Source of the DNA: G963667425 sp963667425 [NCBI: bacterium]
GTDB taxonomy: Bacteria > UBP6 > UBA1177
Direction of reading: 5' to 3'
DNA: 64,000 nt
Assembly: GCA_963667425.1 (NCBI GenBank)
Contig: OY763407.1
Location: forward strand, 62,001 to 126,000
The translations under genes and the position numbers were made by a program. The notes under the pieces were generated by a model that saw nothing but the letters and a program-made list of their open reading frames with translations, had not been told where the DNA came from and searched no databases. Below, one piece after another: positions 27,547-36,454 of this stretch. Position 1 is the first letter of the stretch. Each line of letters starts with the position of its first letter.

Positions 27547-28617
27547 ATGAAAAATTATCTGCTGTTGATATTTTGTGCTTTATTTATCTTTTCATGTAAC
27601 GAAAGCTGCACTTCATCATCGTCATCCTATGGAGAGACATCTCTTTATGGTTCTGAAAATGCAACCATTTTTCGTGAAACATCAGACAAACTCGACAAAT
27701 GCTCTTCCGTAATAGCAGGGGAAGAATGTTTTTCTGATAAGAGTAAAGATGATGTTTATCAGATTATTTCAGATGACCTTGCAATGAATTACCTTTTCAG
27801 TGAAAAATGTTATGATGAATCAACAGAAGAAGAGGTAGCGTGTCCCGATTTTGTGCCGAAAGAACTTTCACTTGAATCTGTTGCAGGATGTAAAACATAT
27901 GAGGTAGATGCGGCTCCTAATTCAAAATGTAATGCCACTCAGTGCCCTGAAGTCTATTTTATAACAAATAACGATTATTTCAGTAATGCTGTTATTGACT
28001 ATATGATGCATTTTGATGTTGGCATTGGTCTCTCTGCTGTAAGCAACGATGGCAATTTTTATTTGTACATTTCAGGTGAAAAAGGTTCCTATAGAGCTTT
28101 CTTTACATGGACAGAATCAGCAGATGATGGAACTGAAACTGAAAAAAGAATTATGGTTCCTGTAAATCAAAAAGAGCCAGTTGAAACAAATGATGATGAT
28201 ACTGATGAGATTTTTACTACTGAGACTTACAATTCAGCTATTTCAGAATGCCTTGCTGATAAAATTCCAACCAGAAGTAACAATACTTACAGTGATACGG
28301 AAGAACATCCATTTGATGGAAGTTATCTGGAAGCTGAACTTACAGGAGAACAGCTCTCTTTCAAATGGTATAACATGTTCAACTGTGCTGATGTCAAATA
28401 CTTTGTAAACACAGCTTTTGATGTAGATGATCCGACTATCCTTCTTGCTGAATGGGAAATTGAGGAAGGAGCAGTTCTTGAATGGTGCAATTGTCCTAAA
28501 ATTCTCTCTTTCTCTGTTGCTTCAAGTGCAGATATGTTAAGAAATATCAAAATTCTCAGAATAAAAGAAAAAGGAACAGAAAAGGTTTCTGATGTTCCGG
28601 TAAATATTCATAACTGA
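27547..28617 (+). CDS. Hypothetical Cys-containing lipoprotein
   Basis: From the ATG at 27547 the product is 356 aa with a short signal peptide and a lipobox (LFIFSCNESC). GGAGGAA directly precedes this ATG; the in-frame ATG at 27535 overlaps that ribosome-binding site and is rejected. The mature part is Asp/Glu/Ser-rich with scattered cysteines (DKCSSVIAGEECF, CKTYEVDAAPNSKC, NATQCPEVYF) that could form disulfides. It lies 15 bp after the Lys/Glu-rich gene and completes the ECF-anti-sigma-surface protein operon. Function unknown. Confidence 0.7.
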   Translation: MKNYLLLIFCALFIFSCNESCTSSSSSYGETSLYGSENATIFRETSDKLDKCSSVIAGEECFSDKSKDDVYQIISDDLAMNYLFSEKCYDESTEEEVACPDFVPKELSLESVAGCKTYEVDAAPNSKCNATQCPEVYFITNNDYFSNAVIDYMMHFDVGIGLSAVSNDGNFYLYISGEKGSYRAFFTWTESADDGTETEKRIMVPVNQKEPVETNDDDTDEIFTTETYNSAISECLADKIPTRSNNTYSDTEEHPFDGSYLEAELTGEQLSFKWYNMFNCADVKYFVNTAFDVDDPTILLAEWEIEEGAVLEWCNCPKILSFSVASSADMLRNIKILRIKEKGTEKVSDVPVNIHN

Positions 28618-28629
28618 TAATAGCTCTAT

Positions 28630-28658
28630 TTGCCTTTTAATTAAAAAATCTATACTAT
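28630..28658 (+). promoter_or_regulatory. Possible promoter of coaX
   Basis: TTGCCT (28630-28635), 17-bp spacer, TACTAT (28653-28658), 33 bp before the coaX ATG. Confidence 0.4.
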
Positions 28659-28691
28659 AGTTCTGTTTTTATATTTATCGGGGATTCTTTT

Positions 28692-29453
28692 ATGAACTTT
28701 TGTGTAGATATTGGCAATACAAACACGGTTATTGGAGTTTTTAATGCCGGAAAACTGATTCACAGATGGAGAATTGCAACTGTAAGAACTCATACTCAGG
28801 ATGATCTTAAAGGGTACATTTATACTCTTTTCCATATTGATAACTTTGATTATAAAAAAATATCAAAGGTTGTGATCAGTTCAGTTGTTCCCACATGGAA
28901 TCACAGCTGGAATCTTTTCTCACTTGAATTTTTTAAAATAACACCTCTTTTTATAAAAGCGGGTGTAAAGACAGGTATAAAAATCGGAGTTGATAATCCT
29001 GCCGAAGTTGGTGCAGACAGAGTTGTCAACAGCGTTGCAGCCCTCAAATACTCTGAAAAAGGCGCTATAGTCATTGATTCAGGTACAGCAATTACAGTTG
29101 ATGTCGTTTCTCCTGATAAAATATATATGGGAGGCGCCATAATGCCTGGAGTTTCAATCTCTGTCGAAGCACTTTCATCAAAAACGGCAAAACTTGGAAG
29201 AGTTGACGTTACAACGCCTGAAAAAGCTCTTGGCAAGAACACATCAGACTGCATCATAAGTGGTTTATATTACGGATTCTCAGGAATGATAGACAGAGTT
29301 ACAGAAGAAATCATGAAAGAAATCAATTTTAACCCCGAACTTATTGTGACAGGCGGCTTAGGCGGAAAACTTGCCAAAGCATCAAAGCTGAAAATGACAT
29401 ATATCAGAGATCTTACTCTTGAAGGACTCGATATAATTGCTGAACTTAATTAG
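28692..29453 (+). CDS. coaX: Type III pantothenate kinase
   Basis: CoaX phosphorylates pantothenate, the first step of coenzyme A synthesis; the type III enzyme is insensitive to CoA feedback. The 253-aa protein has the ASKHA-fold phosphate loops DIGNTNTVIGVF (residue 6 onward) and DSGTAITVDVV (about 130), the pantothenate-binding GADRVVNSVAA (about 112) and GGLGGKLAKAS near the C-terminus. Length is normal. It is followed 15 bp later by an uncharacterised helical protein with its own SD (AAAGGAG). No BirA fusion is present. Confidence 0.94.
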   Translation: MNFCVDIGNTNTVIGVFNAGKLIHRWRIATVRTHTQDDLKGYIYTLFHIDNFDYKKISKVVISSVVPTWNHSWNLFSLEFFKITPLFIKAGVKTGIKIGVDNPAEVGADRVVNSVAALKYSEKGAIVIDSGTAITVDVVSPDKIYMGGAIMPGVSISVEALSSKTAKLGRVDVTTPEKALGKNTSDCIISGLYYGFSGMIDRVTEEIMKEINFNPELIVTGGLGGKLAKASKLKMTYIRDLTLEGLDIIAELN

Positions 29454-29468
29454 TTAAAGGAGTCTGTT

Positions 29469-30503
29469 ATGTGGAGAAATGCTAAAACGCCTGAACAGAA
29501 AATGATGATAATAAATCGTATGCTTCCTATGACAAAGGACATGTATAACGAAGCGCTGATTTATTTCACATCTGATGAAAATGATAAAGTCAGAGGTTCC
29601 GCAATAAGTATTATCGAACTGACCTCTGAAGAAGACATAGTAAAACATATCCCTGAAGAATTTCCTGAAACAGGTGTTGAAGCTCTCTATAAAATAGCAA
29701 TTCAAAACAGATTTTATCTTCTGCTGGCAAAACTTCTAAACCGTTTCACTGTTAAAAAAATCTGGGTTACAAACATTTTCTTTGTAAATAATCAGGATTT
29801 ATGGTCGCTTCTTTCCGAAAATAAAAACTTTATAAGAACCGCATATCATCTGCAGGAAGAAATAGAAGAATTTTTAAAAGCCTCCGAACTCATCTATATT
29901 GAAAAAATAAAAGAACAGTTCACATACCTTACCGAAATTGAAAAAATAGACAGAGACGAGCTGGCTGAAGAAGAACTCGATGAAGACGAAGACATTGTGG
30001 AATTCGATTTTCCTGATTTTCTCATAACTGAAAATCCATTTGAAGGATTAAAGCCGGAAGAAGTTGCTCATAAAAGGGAAACCTTTGCACAAATGCTTAA
30101 AAATCTTTCAGTTGCCGGTAAAATAAAACTTGCAGGACTCGGAAACCTTGAAGCCAGAAAAGCCCTGATAAAAGATCCTAAAAGACTCGTATATATGGCT
30201 GTTATGAAAAACCCGAGAATAACGGAAAAAGAGATAATTGCCATTGCAAGCGACAATTCGATGCCGGACGACATCATAAACCTGATAGCAAACAAAAAAG
30301 AGTACGTAAAAAACTACCAGGTAAAAAAATCTCTGGTATTAAACCCTAAGACACCATTTAGAATATCTGTAAGACTAATGCAGCTTCTAAGAAAAGAAGA
30401 CCTTAAAAAAGTTTCCGAAAGCCGCTCAATCCCTGCATCCGTAAGAAGTATGGCTCTCAGAATTCTAAACAAGGAAAGAGAAAAAGCTAAATCTAAGAAA
30501 TAA
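29469..30503 (+). CDS. Hypothetical helical-repeat protein
   Basis: The 344-aa soluble protein has no signal peptide. It is built of short alpha-helical pairs reminiscent of HEAT-type repeats: YNEALIYFTSDENDKVRGSA near the front, and ARKALIKDPKRLVYMAVMKN, ITEKEIIAIASDNSMPDDII and PASVRSMALRILNKEREKAK in the second half. A strongly acidic segment lies in the middle (DRDELAEEELDEDEDIVEFD). The repeated pattern of residue loss and gain per unit suggests a protein-binding scaffold. It sits between coaX and xseA with tiny gaps (15 and 3 bp), so it is in their operon. Family not recognised. Confidence 0.7.
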   Translation: MWRNAKTPEQKMMIINRMLPMTKDMYNEALIYFTSDENDKVRGSAISIIELTSEEDIVKHIPEEFPETGVEALYKIAIQNRFYLLLAKLLNRFTVKKIWVTNIFFVNNQDLWSLLSENKNFIRTAYHLQEEIEEFLKASELIYIEKIKEQFTYLTEIEKIDRDELAEEELDEDEDIVEFDFPDFLITENPFEGLKPEEVAHKRETFAQMLKNLSVAGKIKLAGLGNLEARKALIKDPKRLVYMAVMKNPRITEKEIIAIASDNSMPDDIINLIANKKEYVKNYQVKKSLVLNPKTPFRISVRLMQLLRKEDLKKVSESRSIPASVRSMALRILNKEREKAKSKK

Positions 30504-30506
30504 TTT

Positions 30507-31700
30507 ATGTTTAACAATATCATATCAGTTTCATCATTTGTATCATCCCTTCGGGAAATGATAGAAGGAAGTTTTTCATTTGTAGCCATAGAAGGAGAAA
30601 TTTCAGGCTACTATGTTGCCGGCTCAGGACACGCCTATTTCGATTTAAAAGATTCATCATCATCAATAAGATGCACAATCTTCAGAAATCAGAGAGCAAC
30701 AGTCAAAGCAGAACTCAAAGATGGAGATAAAATAACAATATGGGGAAGAGCATCCATCTATGAAAAAAGCGGAATGCTAACATTCATCGTAAGCTATGTA
30801 AGACAGGCAGGAATTGGAGACGACGCATTAAAACTTGCAATTCTTAAAGAAAAACTTCACAAAGAAGGACTCTTTGACGAAAAACATAAGAAAAAACTGC
30901 CCGAATTCGTTACACACATCGGAGTTGTGACTTCCAGAAACGGAGCCGCAATACACGACATAATAAAAGTGGCCAGAAACAGATTCCCTGGAATAAAAAT
31001 AACACTTTACCCATCAATGGTACAAGGAACAACAGCCGAAAAAACAATAATACAGGGAATAGAAAAACTATCAGATAAAAATGAAATAGATGTCATAATA
31101 GTCGGCAGAGGCGGAGGATCCAAAGAAGATCTTTCAGTATTTAACAGTGAAAACATAGCTAGAGCAGTCATAGCATCAGGAAAACCGGTCGTTGCAGCCG
31201 TCGGACACGAAATAGACAGAACAATAATCGACCTTGCGGCAAGCTATACCGTCTCGACACCATCCGCAGCCGCAGAACTCGTTACGCCGGATAAATCTAG
31301 GCTTCTTGAAATAATAGAAAAAGATGAAAAAGCACTAAAATACTACTTTAGAACCATATTCGAACAGCTGACAATGAAACTCGACATGCTCGAAGCCAGA
31401 ATACCATCAGTAACCGAATGGTTTAACCGCAAAAACCAGACAATAACCTACCTTGAAAACAACATTGAAAACAACATCAGAAAAATACTATCGGAACACA
31501 AAACAAGCCTCGCACTAGCCGAATCAGACATAGAAAAACACAATCCGCTTGCTCCATTAGGAAAAGGATACGTACTTGTCTATGACAATGAAACAGTTGT
31601 GATAAAAGGTGCAACCGTAAAACAGGAAAGCGAGCTCAAAATAGTTTTTGAAGATGGTGAACTCTTCGTCACAGCAGATAAATTTAAGAAAAACAGTTGA
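30507..31700 (+). CDS. xseA: Exodeoxyribonuclease VII large subunit
   Basis: XseA is the catalytic subunit of ExoVII, which trims single-stranded DNA from either end. The 397-aa protein starts with the OB-fold (VAIEGEISGYYVAGSGHAYF) and has the catalytic-domain signatures IGVVTSRNGAAIHDI, VIIVGRGGGSKEDLS and PVVAAVGHEIDRTI. A coiled-coil tail and a C-terminal PLAPLGKGYVLVYDNE segment follow. At ~400 aa it is somewhat shorter than the E. coli enzyme (456), mainly in the coiled coil. The small subunit gene xseB, often adjacent, is not found downstream. Codon usage is distinctly A/C-rich. Confidence 0.93.
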   Translation: MFNNIISVSSFVSSLREMIEGSFSFVAIEGEISGYYVAGSGHAYFDLKDSSSSIRCTIFRNQRATVKAELKDGDKITIWGRASIYEKSGMLTFIVSYVRQAGIGDDALKLAILKEKLHKEGLFDEKHKKKLPEFVTHIGVVTSRNGAAIHDIIKVARNRFPGIKITLYPSMVQGTTAEKTIIQGIEKLSDKNEIDVIIVGRGGGSKEDLSVFNSENIARAVIASGKPVVAAVGHEIDRTIIDLAASYTVSTPSAAAELVTPDKSRLLEIIEKDEKALKYYFRTIFEQLTMKLDMLEARIPSVTEWFNRKNQTITYLENNIENNIRKILSEHKTSLALAESDIEKHNPLAPLGKGYVLVYDNETVVIKGATVKQESELKIVFEDGELFVTADKFKKNS

Positions 31701-31777
31701 TTTGCATAAAGAAAAGCCGGATAAGAAACAAAAACTAATTTTTGGTTTGACAGGGTCTTTAAGTATTTATAATATTT

Positions 31778-32680
31778 TTAATTTGGAAGGCATGTTTCAG
31801 GGTTTACACATAGGTAACAGTTGTTTACATATGCAAGTATTTCACTTTTTGCGCAAGTTGGCGGAATCATGTTGCATAGTGGAATTGTTCCGTCATCACA
31901 GGATGGATCTCTGTCTGTAACTTTACAGGTAAGAGGATCAACGCAACTCCAGCACCCGTTTTTTATCGCAAGAATAAGGCTTCCTTTACACTCATCAGGC
32001 GTGGCAAGGTCACAAAGAATTTCTCCACCGTCATCACAAAAGGTATCTCTGACTTCAGCACAATCATCCGGGCATGTACATATATCTTCGCCATTTTCAC
32101 AGCTTCCATTTCCACAGTTTATACAGACAACTGCACCGGTAAGTTCCTGACAGTAACCCATGTTACCATAACCATAAGATATTTCTTCTGTCGATACTGT
32201 TTGTAGTCCGCTACAACAGGATAAGGCTCCCGGATAAACACCTGTTGTTCCACCAATACCAATACAGTCCTCATCTGGAACTTCGTTATCCTCATCTGGG
32301 ATTATTTCGTCTTCATCCGGTAAAATAGTATCTTCATCACTTTGTTCGCACTGATTTTCAGGAGACTCTATACAACCGACATTACAGGAAGCGTAACATT
32401 CGCACACACACCATCTAACTTCTGTTCCATTAGGACAGGTGTGCATTTTAACGTCATCTCCTTCCCTGTAGGTCTCACCTTCATATTCACAGTAATCTTT
32501 AACGACATCGGTATCTATATCAGCATCAATATCAGCATCAATATCAGCATCAATATCAGCATCTTCAATCTGATCAGTATCAGTTATTACAGTATCAGCA
32601 TCATGATTTCTTGTTACTTTGTTTTCATCACAGCCTGCAAAAGCTGTAATTAAGATAACTGCTAATAAAATTTTATTCAT
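31778..32680 (-). CDS. Cysteine-rich Asp-spacer lipoprotein
   Basis: From the ATG at 32680 (GGAGA upstream) the product is 300 aa: signal peptide, lipobox ITAFAGC, then an Asp/Ile spacer encoded by four 12-bp repeats. A cysteine module shared with the lipoprotein at 38993 follows (CPNGTEVRWCVC, later GCIESPENQCE), then a second acidic spacer (PDEDEIIPDEDNEVPDED). The C-terminal half has CGNGSCENGEDICTCPDDC, a common extracellular Cys motif, and two tandem ~40-residue Cys repeats (FCDDGGEILCDL, SCDDGTIPLCNM). It is probably a disulfide-bonded surface protein of unknown function. An upstream in-frame ATG at 32743 overlaps the promoter and is rejected. Confidence 0.78.
   Translation of the reverse strand: MNKILLAVILITAFAGCDENKVTRNHDADTVITDTDQIEDADIDADIDADIDADIDTDVVKDYCEYEGETYREGDDVKMHTCPNGTEVRWCVCECYASCNVGCIESPENQCEQSDEDTILPDEDEIIPDEDNEVPDEDCIGIGGTTGVYPGALSCCSGLQTVSTEEISYGYGNMGYCQELTGAVVCINCGNGSCENGEDICTCPDDCAEVRDTFCDDGGEILCDLATPDECKGSLILAIKNGCWSCVDPLTCKVTDRDPSCDDGTIPLCNMIPPTCAKSEILAYVNNCYLCVNPETCLPN
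32517..32564 (-). repeat. 12-bp tandem repeat coding for the Asp spacer
   Basis: Four head-to-tail copies of ATATCAGCATCA (+ strand), the last with one change, encode the repeating D-A-D-I part of the spacer just after the lipidated Cys. Length change by slippage would stay in frame. Confidence 0.9.
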
Positions 32681-32714
32681 AATTATTTCTCCTTGTATAA
32701 AAAAGCACATATAA

Positions 32715-32743
32715 ACTTTATTTTGAATGAAATATTTTGTCAA
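32715..32743 (-). promoter_or_regulatory. Promoter of the Cys-rich lipoprotein gene
   Basis: On the - strand TTGACA (32743-32738), 17-bp spacer, TAAAGT (32720-32715), 35 bp before the ATG at 32680. Confidence 0.65.
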
Positions 32744-32877
32744 GATTAAACGCTCCAGTTAATTTGTTTTAATTGAAAGACAATGAAGTTATGTATATAA
32801 AAAAACAATCAGACAGGCTTGCAATTAAAGCTTAAAATTGCTGTTCTTATATATGATTAAACCATTTCAATAAAAAC

Positions 32878-32906
32878 TTGACCTTACAGCAGCCAAAGAG
32901 TAAAAT
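32878..32906 (+). promoter_or_regulatory. Promoter of the HD-GYP-like gene
   Basis: TTGACC (32878-32883), 17-bp spacer, TAAAAT (32901-32906). Transcription would begin around 32913, past the in-frame ATG at 32910, supporting translation from 32949. Confidence 0.65.
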
Positions 32907-32948
32907 GCAATGTTTTACTTAGACGGCTTCCTCTTTTTTAGGAGACTT

Positions 32949-34607
32949 ATGAGGACTGGAGAATACTTTCTGGAAAAAGGGTTAATAACTTTTGATCAAC
33001 TGACTGCAGCTCTTGAATATCAGACTACAAAAAAAGGTTATATTGGCGAAACCCTTTTAAATTTAGGACTTATTCATGAAAAAGATCTCCTAGCATACAT
33101 CTCTTCCACTTTTGCGGTGCAATATCTTTCTTCTGAAACGCTTAAAAGGAAAACTACTGACAATTCCGTTCTTAATCTTATTCCGCCTCTTATTGCTGAA
33201 AAAAAGCTGGTTTTCCCTCTTAAATATGATGCATACAGTATGCAGCTTACAGTTCTTACACCTTCTCCGCAGAACAGAGATTTTTTTGAAGATCTCACAA
33301 CTATACTGGATAGAGTTACAAAAATAGTGCCTGTCCTTGCAGTTACAAAATCTGTTAAAGCTATAATCAGCAAAGCATATAGAGGAGATATTTCTATATT
33401 CGACCGTCTTTTTCCTGAAAAAGATGAACTTTCAGCATCTTTTATGATGAATGAGACAACTCTTGCTGAAACTACCATAACATCTGAGAAATCTGCCCCT
33501 TTAAGTTTTCATCTCCCTTCAGATGAGGACCAGAATGATGATGGAATAGAAATAACAACAACTAATACCGGTATTTCTCAGATAATAAACAATGGGGAAG
33601 TATTTTTTACAGGCGGCCAAAAGCCAGGCGAAGTTACCTCTATTTCAGGCAATCCTGTAGACATGTCTATAGATAAACAACTTTTAAATGTATTTAAAAT
33701 ATTTACATCAATTCTTGATATTCAGCGTGGCGCTAACTTCAAAAGGCACACGTCAAGAGTTACAGAGCTTGCAGCAAATCTTGCAGATGATCTTAAAGTA
33801 AGTAAGAAAGAAAAAGAAGCAATGCTTGTTGCAGCAACAATTCATGATGTAGGTAAAAGACATCATCTTACTGCATTTGATATCAATAATCATGAACTTA
33901 GAGATAAATTTATAAAATATGCAGGTGCCGCACGTAAAATATTTGCTTCTGTAAGTTTAAGTGAAGATGTTTATACAATTCTTGAAAATATGTATGAAAC
34001 ATATAATGGAAGAGGTTATCCTTTAGGAAAAACGGGCAAGCATATTCCTTCAGCATCACAGATACTCCTGCTTGCGCACTCTTATGATTATAAAATAAAC
34101 ATTAAAAGACAGTCTCCGGCGGAAGCTCTTAGAGCAATACTTATTTCAGGAATGTTCGGCAACGAACTTGTTCAAAAACTGGTATCAAGAGAAAATATAA
34201 GCCTTGACAGTGCAATAATTACCGGTTCAAAACATCTTAACGGACTGCTTATAACTACAGATACATCTTTTGCCAAAATGATAGAGGAAGAGCTTAAAAA
34301 ATATGATATTTCATTATGGGTACTGAAAAGTACTTTTGATGCCGCACTGAAACTTAAGGAGCAATTTAAATCTGTTGATTTCATTCTTTGCGACAGCAGT
34401 GTCTCTCATCCGTCTGTTTCTATTGAAAAACTTCTTAAAGCAGTAACCTCAAGGTCTGTTTTAAGTCATATCATCTTTTTTATATATTCAAAGGAAAATA
34501 TCAACTGGGAAGATCAGCATAACTTTCTGGGGTCAGGCGCAACTCATATATATTCCGAGTTTGATATTGTGGCATCTGTACAGGATCTGGTTTCAAGAAT
34601 TTTCTAA
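32949..34607 (+). CDS. GspE-N / degenerate HD-GYP protein with receiver-like tail
   Basis: From ATG 32949 (AGGAG 5 bp upstream) the protein is 552 aa. Residues ~1-140 match the N-terminal domain of type II secretion/type IV pilus ATPases (MshEN type; ITFDQLTAALEYQ, YIGETLLNLGLI). Residues ~240-410 form an HD-domain phosphohydrolase of HD-GYP type (HTSRVTELA, IHDVGKRHH, YNGRGYPLG). The canonical HHExxDGxGYP block reads NMYETYNGRGYP, missing both His and the first Asp, so c-di-GMP hydrolysis may be lost. The last ~120 residues look receiver-like (VDFILCDSSVSHPSV). It is probably a regulatory protein tied to secretion or pili. It ends overlapping the stop of the convergent gene. Confidence 0.78.
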   Translation: MRTGEYFLEKGLITFDQLTAALEYQTTKKGYIGETLLNLGLIHEKDLLAYISSTFAVQYLSSETLKRKTTDNSVLNLIPPLIAEKKLVFPLKYDAYSMQLTVLTPSPQNRDFFEDLTTILDRVTKIVPVLAVTKSVKAIISKAYRGDISIFDRLFPEKDELSASFMMNETTLAETTITSEKSAPLSFHLPSDEDQNDDGIEITTTNTGISQIINNGEVFFTGGQKPGEVTSISGNPVDMSIDKQLLNVFKIFTSILDIQRGANFKRHTSRVTELAANLADDLKVSKKEKEAMLVAATIHDVGKRHHLTAFDINNHELRDKFIKYAGAARKIFASVSLSEDVYTILENMYETYNGRGYPLGKTGKHIPSASQILLLAHSYDYKINIKRQSPAEALRAILISGMFGNELVQKLVSRENISLDSAIITGSKHLNGLLITTDTSFAKMIEEELKKYDISLWVLKSTFDAALKLKEQFKSVDFILCDSSVSHPSVSIEKLLKAVTSRSVLSHIIFFIYSKENINWEDQHNFLGSGATHIYSEFDIVASVQDLVSRIF

Positions 34608-36445
34608 TCCAACGCACCAAGAAAAAGATTCATACTTCTGACTGTTGTAATAGATGAAACAGCTTTTGAATCAGGACGGGATAACACTCCGCCATTTATA
34701 AAATTTCTGTTATTGAAGAAGTTTTCAGTAATATCTTCATTAAGAAAGGTTAAAGTTTTCAGATGAACTTTGGTGTTTGAAATAAAAACATCAGCAAAAG
34801 AATTTTTAAAGCCTTTATCAGACAGTTTTTTCAACTCCAGAGCGATAAGTGTTTCCATCTCTATTGAAAAAATGCCATTTAAATAAAAAGCTTTTGTTAT
34901 GAATCCCGAATTTCTTTCTGAATTTGCAATAAGCTTCTGCAAATTCTTATAAAAAATATTCCACTTCTCTTCACCTAAAGAATATGCAACAGGAATCATA
35001 TAAGCTACAGATCTTACCGTAGTCATATCTCTCTTTTCAGGAAATTTCCATCCGGCATAAATTCTTTCAGCCTTTTCAAGCCATTTCAGATCATCCGTTT
35101 TCTCATAAATTTCAAGAAACGCTTTACCAAGTAATCCTGAATATTGAGGAGTCTCTTCATCAAACTTTTCAACATCAACAAAATAGAGCTTTGTTGTGAG
35201 CTCTTTTAAAAGCTCATTTGTTTCATCACTGTTATCTGACAGATTCATAAAAGACAATATAAAAAGGGCATCCATAACACTGTTTCTAGCTGAAGAAACC
35301 TTTTCTGTAGCGTATTTAACATAAGCATCAAGAATATCTATTCCCGAACCTGTTTTTTTGTAATAATATGAAAGATTTCTTCCTATAAGCATCTGCGTTA
35401 TCAGATGTTTCTTTTTATCAGGAACAGAACCGTCAATTGTACTGATGTTTTCATTAAAAGAGCCTTTTTTTTCAAAAACAGAAGCAATGAATCCAAAATT
35501 GGCATTAACAAAGAGTCTGTCATTATACTTTATTTTATTAGATGAAAAAGGACCATAGAATTCTTTTATTTCCTTATTGAAAAAAGCGTACTGTCTTGAA
35601 GTATAAATGTATAATGAAGCCATATCCTCAAGATATTCATTTTTCCTGAGTCCATATTTTCGGGCTTTTATATCAATAAGAGCAAAAGGATTGTTTACAG
35701 CATCATCAGGAAGAAGAGAAATTACAGCTCCTCTGCTTTTAAGAGTTATACCGTCAAGATGGTTTGCCATTAGAAAATAAATGTAGTTTTTATCTTTTGA
35801 ATCGACAAAAGCTTCATTTCTGTGAATTATCATTTTCAGTACAAGTTCATGTTTATCAAGTTTTTTAATAGAAACAAGTTCTTTAAAATCATTTCTGCAT
35901 AAAGTTAAAATATCTTTCAAAGATCCGGTGCATGTTTCTCTTATCTGAGTTCCGCCCTGAGGTTTTAACAGTTCCCATGTAATTTTCAAATCATTGAAGT
36001 CTTTTTCTGAATCAGTACTGCAGTTATCGTTGATAAAACATTCACTTATTTGAGATGCAAGCCTCTTTTCATCTTTGTCATATTTTTTAACAAGAATTCC
36101 TTTTTCAGCAGAAATGTACAGGTAATCAAGAGAATTAAAAAGCTTTCTGCTGAGAAGAGCTCTGTAAAAAGAGCCTTTATTCTTATCAGGAACAACAAGA
36201 TAACAATCGTTATTTCCCTTAATAAAATCTTCCTCTGAAGAATAATTTTTTACCGTAAAGTTTTTGTATAAACCAGTTTCAGAAGAGACAGCAACATTTT
36301 CACACTGCTTTTTAATTATTCTTAAAAGGACATCATCAGGCAACAGAGCCTGTCTGATAATAACCTTTAATGAAAAGATTATAAAAACCGAGAAAAGTAT
36401 AAAGGAAAGAAACCTTAGAAATGAATCGATATTGAATTTTGACAA
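34604..36445 (-). CDS. Hypothetical membrane-anchored protein (TTG start)
   Basis: The 613-aa protein has one N-terminal hydrophobic segment (FLRFLSFILFSVFIIFSLKV, about residues 10-30), then a mixed domain with Cys residues and a C-terminal ~280-residue helical region. The latter (YEKTDDLKWLEKAERIYAGW, NGIFSIEMETLIALELKKL) loosely recalls six-hairpin (alpha/alpha) folds, but no catalytic signature is seen. The start codon is TTG with AGGAG 6 bp upstream; that SD overlaps the stop codon of the PpiD-like gene, so the two are translationally coupled. The protein is probably periplasmic, N-anchored; function unknown. Confidence 0.7.
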   Translation of the reverse strand: MSKFNIDSFLRFLSFILFSVFIIFSLKVIIRQALLPDDVLLRIIKKQCENVAVSSETGLYKNFTVKNYSSEEDFIKGNNDCYLVVPDKNKGSFYRALLSRKLFNSLDYLYISAEKGILVKKYDKDEKRLASQISECFINDNCSTDSEKDFNDLKITWELLKPQGGTQIRETCTGSLKDILTLCRNDFKELVSIKKLDKHELVLKMIIHRNEAFVDSKDKNYIYFLMANHLDGITLKSRGAVISLLPDDAVNNPFALIDIKARKYGLRKNEYLEDMASLYIYTSRQYAFFNKEIKEFYGPFSSNKIKYNDRLFVNANFGFIASVFEKKGSFNENISTIDGSVPDKKKHLITQMLIGRNLSYYYKKTGSGIDILDAYVKYATEKVSSARNSVMDALFILSFMNLSDNSDETNELLKELTTKLYFVDVEKFDEETPQYSGLLGKAFLEIYEKTDDLKWLEKAERIYAGWKFPEKRDMTTVRSVAYMIPVAYSLGEEKWNIFYKNLQKLIANSERNSGFITKAFYLNGIFSIEMETLIALELKKLSDKGFKNSFADVFISNTKVHLKTLTFLNEDITENFFNNRNFINGGVLSRPDSKAVSSITTVRSMNLFLGALD

Positions 36446-36454
36446 TAAAAACTC

